Assembly: GCF_003672135.1 (NCBI RefSeq)
Contig: NC_039509.1
Coordinates: 8,752,663-8,816,662, forward strand
Direction of reading: 5' to 3'
Length of the DNA: 64,000 bases
From: Ooceraea biroi
Lineage: Eukaryota; Arthropoda; Insecta; Hymenoptera; Formicidae
In this document: in pieces, positions 11,000-21,582 of the stretch
Position numbering within the stretch: position 1 is the first letter of the stretch
Layout of the letters: each line of letters starts with the position of its first letter
Notes under the pieces: generated by a model
Databases searched by the model: none
The model's input: only the letters and a program-made list of their open reading frames with translations
What the model was told of the DNA's origin: nothing
Translations under genes and position numbers: made by a program

Positions 11000-11776
11000 C
11001 TATATGCTGTACATTTCACAATTAACTTCTGATAAAAATTCTTGAATATAAGACGCGGGGATCAGGACAGGGTGGACGCGGTTGTGTGTGATAAAGGGGA
11101 TAAAGGTATCAGGGCCAGCGTAACTGAGCGCTTCCCTGAGAGCCGGTATATTGGTTAATCCAGGGCCGCAAATAACGGTGTGTGGAGGAAGGGGATGAGT
11201 GAAAGTGGGGAAAAGATCCAGGAAATAATCAAGAAGCAAGTTGAAGGCTCTCTGGGAAAATTCTCTGAGTGCTGAAATTGAGGGGATTGACATCCCTCCA
11301 AACTCAGGGTTTTCATGAACGGGGGATGGAAAGTGAAGGAATGTTCCTTGGTTGATTTCAGGAGCGGGGGTAGGGAGGACCGAATTCAGGAATTGTCCAA
11401 GCTGTTCAGAAGGGATGGGTGAGTACAACCGCGGGGATAACTCAGGTAGGGAAAAAGGGGAAACACTAGGGGAGGAAGGTGGATTAGCAGTCGTTGAGGT
11501 AGGAGATGGTATGATAATTCTAAGTGGTGATAAACGCTCGGTTCTATCGCTAAATGTACTAAGTTGCTCGGTTGTTTCTGGCGCGGGGAGGGGTGCAGCT
11601 TGGTCGCACGATACCAAATCTGCCGATGAGGAAAAACCCGAATCTGCCGAGGAATCAGTTGGTCCGCGAATATTATCGGCCACTTAAACGGAAATAAATC
11701 GGAATAGACAATTGCTCGACTGGAATTGCGAAACGATTAGAGGGTAATTAAATGAAATAATTAAAAAAGGCTTACT
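11000..11776 (-). CDS. unknown cargo protein of element Y (split start codon)
   Basis: The minus-strand frame 11682-11000 lacks a usable ATG at its head. If the 93-bp intron 11683-11775 (GTAAGC...TTTAAG) is removed, exon 1 ends in A (11776) and exon 2 starts TG, which creates ATG in frame. That gives 227 residues. The protein is rich in Ser-Pro and Pro. It starts MADNIRGPTDSSADSGFSSS, has a YSPIPSEQLGQF stretch near residue 90 and a more ordered-looking C-terminal half with hydrophobic helices. Element X has a matching arrangement and a YSPIPLDQLAQ motif. DSGFSS fits the DSGxxS phosphodegron pattern. I recognise no enzyme domain. Function is unknown. Confidence 0.6.
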
Positions 11777-11976
11777 TTTATTCCGTTCCGACCTTTCGAA
11801 TGGAATGTTTCTTCAGTAGGATGAAAGGGGCCAGTCGAACCAGAGAGTCTTCGGGTGGAATCTGACACTGACTCTATCTTAATACTTGGTGTCCCGATCA
11901 CGGGAGCAGAACGTTACGTTATGCAAACTGCAGAGTGTCCGAAGATAAAAGAGGACTCTCTGGCCAAATTGTTCCC

Positions 11977-11984
11977 TTTATATA
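11977..11984 (-). promoter_or_regulatory. TATA box of element Y cargo gene
   Basis: TATATAAA on the minus strand lies about 200 bp before the splice donor at 11775. Element X has TATAAAAA about 220 bp before its own donor. The shared spacing supports a real promoter with a spliced leader. Confidence 0.55.
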
Positions 11985-12205
11985 GGGCTAAAGAGTGTAG
12001 GTGGGGGTCACTCTTTTCCCAGAAAAGAAGAACAACGGAAAAAGGTAATAAAAATGGTTTCTAATGAAGCGTCCATTGCTACTGTATTACTATGATATCT
12101 GATGGATTTACGTTATCGTTTCGAAGGATTAGAGTCCGGCACTTGAGTTGTGAAGACCCTTCGCTTGACCATGCATATTACAATCCATGTTTATGTTTTT
12201 CTTAA

Positions 12206-14843
12206 GGGGGGAATCTGGTTAGAGCCCGAAAAATGCATAATTTTTAGGAATTTTTTAAATTAGGTAAAATAAAAGCAATTATTCCCACACTTTTAGAATA
12301 TATTATTGTATATTTAAACTACAAAAATTAATTTTTTGGATTAAAACTATAGCCGTTAAGTCGAAGAAATAGGAAGATGCGTGTAACGCCTCGCCGCTGC
12401 AGTTGGTTCATTGTGTACATTCTGGAGAGCGTAAATCTTGTGTGAAACAAACGATTCAAAGTTTTTTATTAATTTTACATAATTACCTTCGAAGTGAATC
12501 TAAAAAACCGAGAAAAAAATAACGAAAATTGAGAAATTGACACGATTCTGGAAAAAATTTTCATTTTTCACGAAAACATTTCGTTTTTTAGTGCAAAAAA
12601 CTAGTCTTTAATTTAATTTGTTTTTACTCTGTTTTGGGTTCACTTGATAAAGAAACAAATAACGAACAAAATGAGCTGAGATAGAACGCGATCGGTTAAT
12701 TAAATTTTTCTCTATTGTGTACACAAATTTGGAAAATACGGTTTTGAGAAAATAGCATTTAAAGGTTTTGCAACTGAAAAGTATAATTTTTTGATAACTT
12801 ACAGCAGTCGTGGGTTAATCAGCAATTCCTGCTCCATACAGGAGCCCTTCAACTTCCTCATAAAATTCATTTTGTACCATTTGACTGGCCTTACGAGCTG
12901 TTCGAGCCTTTTTTGTGGTACTTAGGCTTCGGCGCCGCTGCCTCGCAAGCCGCTCCTCGTCGTAGCGTTGACTGAAATTTTGTGTTTGTAGGCCGATCTG
13001 AATTTCCAACAAGTTCATTATCTTCAGGATGCTGTTGCATCCTTCATTGAAAACGGATGTAACGATAAATGAAGCAGTTTCTACAATTTTTACGCCCGCG
13101 TTAAGATGTTTAGGGGCAAGGCGCCAGATCGTAGAATTGAAACTTTCATTGGAATTCTAATTGTGTCCGCCTAAACATCTTGTGAGAAGATCATCTTTTG
13201 ATAAGTCTTCATATATAGGAAGAATGTGCTTTACAATTTCCGGATTAAGTGGAGGAGGATGCTCATACTCTTGCGTTTTACCAGCCGCCTCAGCTTTGCG
13301 CCACTTGCACCAGCTTTCGTTACCGGGCGGGCAGTTTTTATGCTTTGGATTCTTGTCCGTGGAAGTTAAATGGTCGAGTGTTGCTTTTATTGCTCTTTTC
13401 ATATCTTGTACAGAATTCACATTTCGCCTTATGGCTAATCCATAATACTTAGTTAATTTTGTTATACGTGCATCAGTTAATTTTCCTCTTCCGCCGAGCT
13501 TTTTTTCTTTTTTTATGTTACGCAGTCGCGTCCCCATCCGCTTCTCTACATGCCCGACACACTCGCTTTTTATTACTGGATAATCATCACCGTAGGGATT
13601 AACGTCCAAAATACCCTTGTAAGTTTTAGAATCGCCATCGCCGATATAATTTACATACTTCACACCAAATTTTTCTTCAGACCGTAAAATCATCTCTTTA
13701 ATGGCGTCTACTTCCATCTTCCCGGCCGAGCCTGAATGATTCATGAAACATTCACCCTCATGCTGTTCATACCACTCAGCGTATTCGTCGGTGCCTTCTT
13801 TCTTTTTCCAAATAATACAAGCATGACAGTATGCACTTTTTACGATGAGGTCAATTATTTTACCAGTATAATAGCCGATGAGCGTAGTAACACCGTATAA
13901 TGAGGTAAACCCACGTTTTTTCCAAGATCCGTCACCAGATATTTTAAACTCTTCTGCAGGTCTTCCATTTTCAATATTTTTTTCTTTTTCTTCTTTTACG
14001 GCTTTTTTACACACGCTATCAAAAACAGAACTGGCGGCAGTATGAATATGTCGCACGATAAATTCGTATGTACTTATGCTTATGCCTTGACCTATGTCCA
14101 TTAAACCAGCAAAAATATTTATGCCTTTTCGGCCAAGACCCAGCAGTCTCATTACAAAAGCCATCCTTCTATTGATTTCAAACCCTGTATTAATGAACGG
14201 CCCAGAATTTATTTCTCTGTGACCACAAGAACACAAAAGAAGCAGTTTGAAACCGAAACCTCTGTTTCCCGATTCTTGAAATCGTATATCTTTCTTACAC
14301 GTTTTACAAATAAGAAGGTCGGTAAGAGCCCCAAAACAGTAAAAAACTCCACAATTTTATAAAAATGCTGTGGGTTGTATACTATATCATCTTGAATCGC
14401 GGTGCTTACTTTTCTTGCTGAAGTGCTCGACTGTGGATATTCACTTTCTTCCTAAAATTGATTTCCATGAAAGTCTTTTTTGCGGCCGTGATACACGCGC
14501 GCTTTCACCGTGTTTTGATTTCGGATAGCTAGCCATGTTACAGTTTATAAACGTCTTTAATCATCGAAAACGAGAGAGCGACTGGCCTTCTACAACAACA
14601 CAAAGCGTTTCTCCGAAATTTCATTTGTTTAAAAGATAAGAAAGCTGAGCGCGCCGAGCGCTCCAGTTGCATGCACGACTATCTGCTCGACGCGTAAATT
14701 TGTAACGTAAACAGGCTGTAACTCGATAAGTACTTTGAATTTCGCTCTAAAATTTTAACACGATATTCTCTGAATGTAATACTGTTAATTAAGATCATTT
14801 TTGAAAAATTGATTTTTTGGACCCGGTAAACCAGATTCCCTCC
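12206..14843 (-). mobile_element. Kolobok-like transposon
   Basis: It is flanked by TTAA at 12202-12205 and 14844-14847. The ends are inverted repeats, GGGGGGAATCTGG against GGAGGGAATCTGG. It carries a Mutator-like (PF20700-type) transposase on the minus strand. TTAA duplications plus this transposase type fit the Kolobok superfamily. It is nested in element Y. Two related copies lie at 19223-20426 and 20708-20965. Confidence 0.8.
12815..14340 (-). pseudogene. Kolobok/Mutator-like transposase with one nonsense codon
   Basis: The open frame runs from at least 14340 to 13157, stops at a single TAG, then continues in the same frame to 12815. The N-terminal part has CxxC pairs (ICKTCK, CSCG). 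The central domain has the family signatures ISGDGSWKKRGF (about 13938), HSGSAGKMEVDAI, YIGDGDSKTYKGI and CVGHVEKRMGTRLRN, the catalytic RNase H-like core. After the TAG come NSNESFNSTIW and the C-terminal GAGIAD. The TAG replaces what is probably Gln. No clear start Met is seen upstream. Otherwise the gene looks nearly complete. Confidence 0.88.
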
Positions 14844-15246
14844 TTAATCTATTTCACAGCTGCCCCTGTATGGCAGGGTTCCTTATCGGTGGATTACTTT
14901 TATTGCCGTCAGCGAGTGACAATTCCCAAGTCCCGCTCCGCCTTTCCGAATCAGAAGCAGTCTTTGTTTAGTGATTAACTATTGATTCCGGGTGGTTCTT
15001 TTCCCTCTTTTTCTCTTATCGAACGTTTCAACCGAGCGCAGGTGGGGGGGGGGGTGTGAAATAATTTTGTGAGCCTTATGGTTTACGTATCGTTTCATGA
15101 TATCTATTACAATAAGTCCACCTGTTCCCCTCCCCCTTAGCTAGTCCGGTCGTTTTCCCGCTAGTAGGGATTCTTATTTGTTTCTTCCCTTTATTTTATG
15201 TTTTCCCTATGGAAGCGAGGAACCGTGGAGTTTCCTGGACGTAACA

Positions 15247-16188
15247 AGGGATTCGCTGCCAGGTTCGGCAAAGAACTGTGACAAGCGAAGCCAAACCGAC
15301 GATGTTGGGATAGTTTTTGCGTACTTGGCGCTCTAACATATCCCAAACATACTCGATTGGATTAAAATCTGGACTCATTGGCGGATGCAATAATGTATCA
15401 ATTTGATGGTTTCTCAGAAACTGTTGGGTGTAACGAGCAGTGTGCGGTCGTGCGTTGTCATGCACTAGGCGAAACCGTTGACCAATTCGATTTCTAATTG
15501 GTAGAACATATGGCTCTAGTATTTCATGAACATATCGTCTAGAAGTTAATCCTGGTGGAGGGATAATTACAAGAGGTGTTCGTGAAAATCGAGATATTCC
15601 TGCCCATACCATTACAGAACCACCATGAAAAGCTCGAACCGGTCTGTTGCAGTTTTCAGAATAGCGTTCTCCTTGACGTCGCCAAACTCGGGCTCGTCTG
15701 TCATTGCCAAAAAGGCAAAATCTAGACTCATCCTTAAACAGTACAGAATTCCATTGCCTAGGTCGCCTACTGACTAAAGAATGAGCATAATGTAATCGTA
15801 GGCGACGATGACGATGGGTAAGATATGGAACTTGCACTGGTCGACGAGCATGCAATCCCTCTTCTCTCAAACGATTTCTTATCGTTGAAGCCGAGATCGG
15901 ATGCTGTCGACCATAATTAATATCGCCGGCAATTCTACGTGCGCAAACAAAGCGATTCTGTGTAACTTGCCGGACGATCATTCGATCTTCCCGAGCGCTT
16001 GTTTCACGAGAACGGCCCTGACCCGGCCGTCTGTGGTATGAGCCAGTCTCTCGAAACCGGAAATAAATCCGATTAATGACGGACGGACTTACTCCAAACT
16101 GGTTGGCAACGTACCGTTGACTGTGATTCTCCTGTAAGAGAGTCACAATACGAGCACAATCTGTCTCAGATAAATGACGCATAGGCAT
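15247..16188 (-). pseudogene. Tc1-like transposase (DD34E), main part
   Basis: A complete frame starts at Met 16188 (MPMRHLSETDCARIV; Met 16182 is also possible). It has a paired-like helix-turn-helix N-terminus (QRYVANQFGVSPSVINRI), a GRPR-like RPGQGRSR segment, then the catalytic residues in LFKDESRF, VHDNARPHTA and SPDFNPIEYVWD. The second Asp and the Glu are 34 residues apart, so DD34E. The frame is intact to 15247, where the TGTTACG-ended element begins. The original C-terminus is at 8520-8607. The terminal inverted repeat begins ~310 bp upstream of the start. Confidence 0.9.
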
Positions 16189-16499
16189 CGTAAAGAACAA
16201 CGAGCAGAAACCGGAAGTAGGAGAAAACAGAATAAATAAAAGAGAAGAAGAAATGTAAAAATAAGTAAAGGAATAAGTAAAAACCTTAACTAGTTATATA
16301 TCAGACAGTAGCAAAAATCGCCAATAGAGTAACTCCGAACAGCTCAGTATACGTATGCGTATGTAAGCATAAGCACATGTGAGTACGAATGTGCGATCTT
16401 AAGTAATGTAGCTGAACTCTTTCACTTACGAGAAACGTCTTACGTCTTGTCGCCGCCTAGCGGCAAGACGTTCCACTAGTTGCGTGCAATCCGTGAGCG

Positions 16500-17468
16500 C
16501 TCACATACACGCACACACACGCATGCACACACACACCCACACAAAACGAAGCGTAAATCCGACCGTGCGACCTCCGCGTGGTACGCTTTGGATAAAACTA
16601 ACGCCGGCGGTTCACAAATTTTTTCAACTTTTGGTAGAAAAGTGTGTACTTTGTTATTGCTGACTTAATAAAGATTAATATAGTGCGCTAGAAATCAATT
16701 TTTTAACATTAATTAACATTATTTTCCATTTTATCTTACTGAAATTTAGCAATTTCTTAGTTTTGCCCAATAAACCACAGTGGCCACCATGAAAAAAATC
16801 TTATAGCTATTCGGCAAATTTTTGTCAAATTCATGGTATTGAAAAGTATAAAAAAAATGTGAAGAACAAATTTTTTTGTCATTCTGTACAATTGTTTTTA
16901 AAGTCAAATGATAAAGTGAAAAATCATTCATTTTTACGTTATATTCATCCATTTTCAGCATGGTTACATGTTTTCGAAGAAATGTAGGCAAGTATACCGT
17001 TCAATAGAGCAAAGTCTCAGCTTTAAGAATCCGTTTTTTAAATTGTTGTGCAATGATTTTTACCGGAGTTATGAGCAATCAAAGTAAACAATGCCAATTG
17101 TTATTTAATCGGCGATAACTCAGTAACAAAAACTGGTAGAAAAATTTTAAAAAAGCGTTTTGTAGGGAAAACTTCAATCTTTTACAATAAAAAGTCGAGA
17201 ATTTTCGCAGATTTTTTTTATACATGACAGATCTTCAAAGTGAAAAGAAAATTTCTTATTTTGTCCAGTTCGCAGTTTTTTCTATGCAAAAATTGCCAAA
17301 CGTCACAGAAATTTAAACTCATGTCAATCGTTCGAAAGTAGAAGTTTCAAGCTTTAAAATCCTTTTTTTAAATTTAAATTTCGTTCATTTTTAACAAAGT
17401 TACAGCTGCTTGAAGTTTGCCTATTTTTTAAGAAAAGTTTGGTGTTCCTCTAATTTTTGTGAGTAGTG
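16500..17468 (-). repeat. right terminal inverted repeat of Tc1-like element
   Basis: This is the reverse complement of 7498-8465 with few differences. It includes the duplicated short frame at 16746-16991. The arm ends CTACTC..GTG next to TA at 17469-17470. The remaining piggyBac-like DNA (17471-18084) is AT-rich and has no coding region. Confidence 0.85.
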
Positions 17469-18088
17469 TACATTTACAATTTTATTTTCATGTAACTATA
17501 AAATTTTTATTACTTTTACATATCATTATTGAACATTTCATCATAGTAATGTCACTCTGTGCCCAACTTGGTCCCATTCTCCCCTAATTATGTTTTCTCA
17601 TATCAACAATTTTTATACGTAAATATTCTTTACTCAAACTATTTTTGTGAATAACATGATATTAAAATAAAAAAAGTATTAATTTTCTTGTAAAATACTT
17701 TTATTTGCATGCTTAAAAAATCTTATGCTTTTTTCATGCTCAAAACTTAAGCTTTTTTTTATTGTGCCATATTGCAATATTTTTTTGTTGAAAGTATTAT
17801 CCTTTCGATTTAATTGCCCGTTTTATTTTTTTTATTTCGATAATTTGTCCCCAAGTTATAAGTTTTTAAACAAAATAGGACGTATTCCGTGTTTTACTTT
17901 GTTTGCATAAACAAATTGTTTAAACAAACTATTTTTTACTTCGTTTTCCGATTGATTTACAAAATAAAAGAGTCAATATAACTATACGAATTTTTTCAGA
18001 TTTTTTAAAACAGTTTAACCTATTTTTAAATGAGGTAGACGTAAATGACCCCCGGTTTACAGGTGCCGTAAAAACGTTTACAGGTTAA

Positions 18089-18579
18089 ATGTTAATAGTG
18101 TTACAAGAAGAGCAGAAATGAACACCGCCCTGATGTTATACAAGAGTTTGGTACGTTCCGTGGCGGACTACAGCATTTTTATTAACTTTCCGAGAGGTCA
18201 GTAGTCTCAATTGAAATTGGAGAGAGGACAGTTTCAGGGGCTTCTCACAGCTTTGGGGTATCGACAATCTACCCCTACGAATGTGTTGTTGGCGGAAGCA
18301 AAAGTACCTTTCTCGAGAGATAGAGCAATTATGCTCGCAAAGAACTATTGCAGCAAAATAGTTAAATATGGACCCCGAACTACACACGAGGTAGAGGATT
18401 TTAATCACGTGGTTTGGAGGTGTAGGCGATACGATTCAGAGATGGAACGATTATATGAGGAATTGTGGAAGGTTAAGGTGTATGGTGCGAAGGATATAGG
18501 ATCGCTTATTCATCGCAAAGATTGGTTTAAGTTGAGAATAATTTATAATTTTATTACTAAACTCAAGCGGATTATTTAG
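18089..18579 (+). pseudogene. I/Jockey-type LINE, C-terminal region
   Basis: This continues the LINE split at 6888. First comes TRRAEMNTALMLYKSLVRSV with a stop at 18208, then a frame with LLTALGYRQSTPTNVLLAEAK and the closing zinc-knuckle-like region (HEVEDFNHVVWRCRRYD). These are typical of the segment after the RT in I/Jockey-type proteins. A run of A's at 18659-18668 probably marks the 3' end. The join to the upstream half is out of frame by one base. Confidence 0.75.
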
Positions 18580-18769
18580 CATATCAACGGTTTATTTCAT
18601 ATTGCGTTCATTCCTCTAAGATGAGGAAAAGGCGCTTTTTGTTTCACCCGGAACTAATCCAAAAAAAATAACGAATATACACGTAGGTATATATTAAGAA
18701 ATGTAATTATGTGTATTCTAATTTCTTTTAGGAAATGTCCATAAATTTATCGAGATTCCAAGGATCAAA

Positions 18770-19110
18770 TTAAGAAGTATAAAAACATTATTATTTTATG
18801 CAGGAGATGGGAGAAGGGTAGTGAGAAGAGTTGGCAGGAGGAAGTAAAGAGAATATTAGGAGAGGAGGGGGAAGGGGAGGAATGGATGAGAGAGATAGAA
18901 AGGGAGCGAGGAGTGGGAAATGAAGGAAATATAGGAATGGAGGGGGAGAGGAAGAGAGAGAGGGGAGAGAGAGAGGGTAAGATTCTGCAGGGAAAAGTAA
19001 TAGGGGAGAAATGAAATGAATGAAGAAACAAGCCAAGGAAACGGAAGTCCAAGCGAGCGATGTGTGTGTGTGGATAAAGGGAGGGCGAGTGTCGCAAGAC
19101 ACACGTCCTC
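18770..19110. repeat. purine-rich tract
   Basis: This is a strongly G/A-rich stretch (GGGGGAGAGGAAGAGAGAGA type). On the plus strand one frame reads as a charged E/R/G-rich peptide (WEKGSEKSWQEEVKRIL). It could be the tail of another LINE protein, but the low complexity makes this uncertain. Minus-strand frames are Ser/Pro/Leu shadows. Confidence 0.45.
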
Positions 19111-19222
19111 GATAAGAGAACGGTTAGTTATTAGGAAAGAAATGTACAGGGTTGGGAAACGCTCCCTAGAAAAGCGCCTTTAAACCCCGAGGGGATAAAT
19201 AAAGTACAATACATTATTTTAA

Positions 19223-20426
19223 GGGGGCATATACACCTAGGAGGGTCAAAAAAATCGATTTTTGGATTTTTACATCTTCATAATGTTTAATATTTCGAGA
19301 ATGTCTTGTGCAAATTTCAGGTCAAAATTCCAAAAAATGACGAAGTTATTGCCTTGATAGTACATTGTTGGCGCGCCGCTAAGATGTGATTGGACCACGG
19401 CCCGTTCCTTCGGTTTCGTGTCTAGGTTTTTTGTGTTCTTCAGTATAACGGTATTGTATTGTCCCGCTGTAGCCTGTTTAGGCAACAGTAATGAAATTTT
19501 TAGTAATATAATTTGGAAAATAGTCTCAAAAACAATGCACAGCGGTGCTATTATAGTAGAAATTGTTGCATACATAGCTGCTTGCATATTCAACAATGGT
19601 ATGACTTCAATACAATATTACAAATAATGAACATTATGGGCATTTCTCTCGGACCGAACGCACACCAATACGCTGCGCGCGAAGATGATCGCCGCATAGC
19701 ACAAGCCGAGGCACGCGCGCAGGAACAGACGAAAGAAACGCGAATACGTCGCCGACAACAAAATTTAGACGATATTGGCATCGCATCTACTGCAGAGGAC
19801 TTATATTATGAGCCTGGAATTGACGACTCTGTACAAGTTAACAAAATTTCATGTTTTATTAACAAAAACATATGTTGAATATTCAAACGCGGTTTTCTCG
19901 AAATGACATTTTTCAAACTAGTACCAGAAATATCTCGAAAACCACTGAACCGATTTGTTTGAAATTTATAGGGGTTATTCTACACATAATTATCTATCGC
20001 GTATCGTAGGGGATTTTTTTAGGACTCATAGTTTTTTTGGGAGAGTGAGAAAACGAACGGATTTTGTTTTAAGAATCGCTATGTTAAATTTAAACACCCG
20101 TCATTTTGTCAAAAATCGATATTTTTGAAATCGGCTACGATACGCCAAAACTATTGTTATATATTTTAATATTCTGTCATTTTTTGTTTCGGTTGATTTT
20201 TGACGAAGGTACATCTGGTACCGTTTTGGATGATTTTTTCCGGACTGCCTCTTCACCACGCCATATCTCCGACATTTTGCAATATTTTCTAATAAAAAAA
20301 TCATGAAGCTTCTTCAAAGTGTATATTTTTAACTAAAAAAACCACAATTCGATAACTCCAACAGTTTTCCAGAAAAAAATTCCAGAAAATTACCATATTT
20401 TCGGCCTCCTAGGTGTATATGCCCCC
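19223..20426 (+). mobile_element. Kolobok-like element, internally deleted
   Basis: It is flanked by TTAA (19219-19222, 20427-20430). The termini are near-perfect inverted repeats starting GGGGGCATATACACCTAGGA. At 1.2 kb it is too short for a transposase and keeps only the 3' coding end. The rest is AT-rich non-coding DNA. Confidence 0.82.
19624..19878 (+). pseudogene. Kolobok transposase C-terminal remnant
   Basis: The peptide NIMGISLGPNAHQY, a basic E/R/Q-rich coiled segment, and YYEPGIDD correspond to NLLEIQIGLQTQNFSQRY...YGAGIAD at the end of the transposase at 12815. Everything upstream, including the catalytic core, is missing. This identifies the 1.2-kb element as a deletion derivative. 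Confidence 0.7.
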
Positions 20427-20439
20427 TTAAATTGACTTC

Positions 20440-20703
20440 TATTTGATTGACCAGCCTGACAATATGATGATGAGTTATTAGCACAACGTTTTGACCAGCG
20501 AGTTTCTGGTCCTTTTCAAGTGAACAATATTCTTACAAACACTCAAAGATCATAACATAAGTGGCAGCAAAGTGTCGTGTTCTATGGACTAAAAATGATA
20601 AACACAAATTACAAATTAAAAAGAAGAGACCACAAAGAAAACATGAAGTTTCCACCTCACATCTATCATCAAAGACTCAACTTGGTATTTCGCAGTAATA
20701 ATG
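20440..20703 (-). mobile_element. PLE terminal fragment
   Basis: It contains AACGTTTTGACCAGCG followed by TCTGGTCCTTTTCAAGTG, the same layout as the ends of the PLEs at 34158 and 47129. Read on the minus strand it forms a GGACCAG / CTGGTC stem followed by AAAACG, a hammerhead-like arrangement. No coding sequence remains. Confidence 0.55.
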
Positions 20704-20707
20704 TTAA

Positions 20708-20965
20708 GGGGGTCATATAAAAAATCGGGTACGATACGCGAAAGAGAATATTGTTGTCTATGATTCCTCAACAGTTCAAGTCAATCGAATGAACAGCGCC
20801 AAAGTTCTGCTGGTGGCAAGGTCAAAAAATATGATTTTGAGAAAAACGTGTTTAAAGTTTCAAATGAAGTTATGGATAAATAAAACTAATTTTTTTTTAT
20901 TTACCTTTAGTCAGCTATTCCTGGGCCATAAAGGAATCCTTGATGATAATACAATTTTCATTTCA
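20708..20965 (-). pseudogene. Kolobok-like fragment
   Basis: It begins after TTAA (20704-20707) with GGGGGTCATATAAAAAATCGG, similar to the ends of the other Kolobok copies. On the minus strand, 20917-20950 encodes FLYGPGIAD and a stop, matching the transposase C-terminus (LLYGAGIAD). The other terminus is not found. The fragment runs into a TTTCA microsatellite at about 20957-20980. Confidence 0.6.
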
Positions 20966-21339
20966 TTTCATTTCATACTAGCAAACCCGTCGCGCTCAAC
21001 GCGCGAGTAAAAAGATAGATCTCTAGCTAAATTTTACGCCATCCTTGAGCGCCTCCGGAATTTGCCCAGCTGGCCCTGCGGATGCCCTCTTTTTTTATCC
21101 GTAGATAGAGGCGAGGAGTTAGTTTCCCATAATTTGCTTTTATTTAAACAGGCGCATTATCTCAACCGTTAAAAAGTTAGCTTTGGTCACGTGACTTAGG
21201 GGTCAAGTTCAGAAAAATAACAACCTTCTGAGCACTTTTGGGACCATGCCTGATCGATCCCCGTTTTCCGCTTTGATCTATGACCTATGGTCTAGGAGGA
21301 GTTCTCATTACATTTTCGTATTAGTATTACTTTTTAAAA

Positions 21340-21582
21340 AAAGAAAAAATATATACGCCAAGTACATAAAAACTCCCAACTTGTCAAAACTCAAAACTAA
21401 ATATGAAATCAATAATTAACTAGCCAAGTATCTAGAAGCAGTTTGAGTATTTTACCCAAACGTTTTCCATGCATACTCTCTTATCGCATGACGACATTGA
21501 AGTACTTGGCGTGCCCGGATCGCAGTGGTCATGTATTCTTGTAAATTTGTACAATATCTTGATTTGTATTGTATCTTGGGTA
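21340..21582. repeat. partial copy of foldback element W
   Basis: It matches one arm and part of the spacer of W (25888-26603). It includes CGCCAAGTA at 21356-21364, a CATGCATACTCTCTTATCGC stretch and TACTTGGCG at 21503-21511. The element at 21583 cuts it. Confidence 0.7.

Larger units (their letters stand above)
8608..15246 (-). mobile_element. TGTTACG-ended element Y (cargo gene on minus strand)
   Basis: It starts TGTTACGTCCAGAG and ends CCTGGACGTAACA, with a 4-bp target duplication AGGG at 8604-8607 and 15247-15250. It lies inside the Tc1-like transposase gene. Two later insertions (8949-10621 and 12206-14843) inflate it. Net length is about 2.3 kb. It carries a minus-strand unit: TATA box 11977-11984, an exon, a 93-bp intron, a 227-codon frame to 11000, and a conserved hairpin at 8779-8828. 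It resembles element X (32181-33776) at both ends and in gene layout. TG...CA ends and 4-bp duplications point to integrase-type insertion. It could be a solo LTR with a gene inside or a Ginger-like non-autonomous element. No transposase is seen. Confidence 0.75.
7498..17468. mobile_element. Tc1-like transposon with ~970-bp terminal inverted repeats
   Basis: It is flanked by TA at 7496-7497 and 17469-17470, and the ends read CACTACTCACAAAAATTAG. The arms (7498-8465 and 16500-17468) are near-identical reverse complements. The transposase lies just inside the right arm on the minus strand. The TGTTACG-ended element at 8608-15246 interrupts it. Without that insertion the transposon would be about 3.3 kb. 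It sits inside the piggyBac-like element. Confidence 0.88.
6892..18084. mobile_element. piggyBac-like element (deleted) hosting nested insertions
   Basis: It is flanked by TTAA at 6888-6891 and 18085-18088, the piggyBac target duplication. The termini are perfect 10-bp inverted repeats, CCTGTAAACG and CGTTTACAGG. Inverted internal copies of the end sequence lie at about 7077-7098 and 18035-18060. A remnant of the piggyBac C-terminal cysteine-rich domain is at 7266-7394. Removing the nested Tc1-like element leaves about 1.2 kb, so most of the transposase is gone and the copy was probably non-autonomous. It splits the LINE between its RT and C-terminal parts. Confidence 0.85.

Noticed and set aside
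15322..15330. TACTTGGCG box inside the Tc1-like transposase gene
   Set aside because: It is in coding sequence with no hairpin or repeat border beside it. Probably a chance match.
18765..19104. Long Ser/Pro/Leu-rich frames on the minus strand
   Set aside because: They are the complement of a purine-rich tract. Several overlapping frames are open at once, which is a composition effect.
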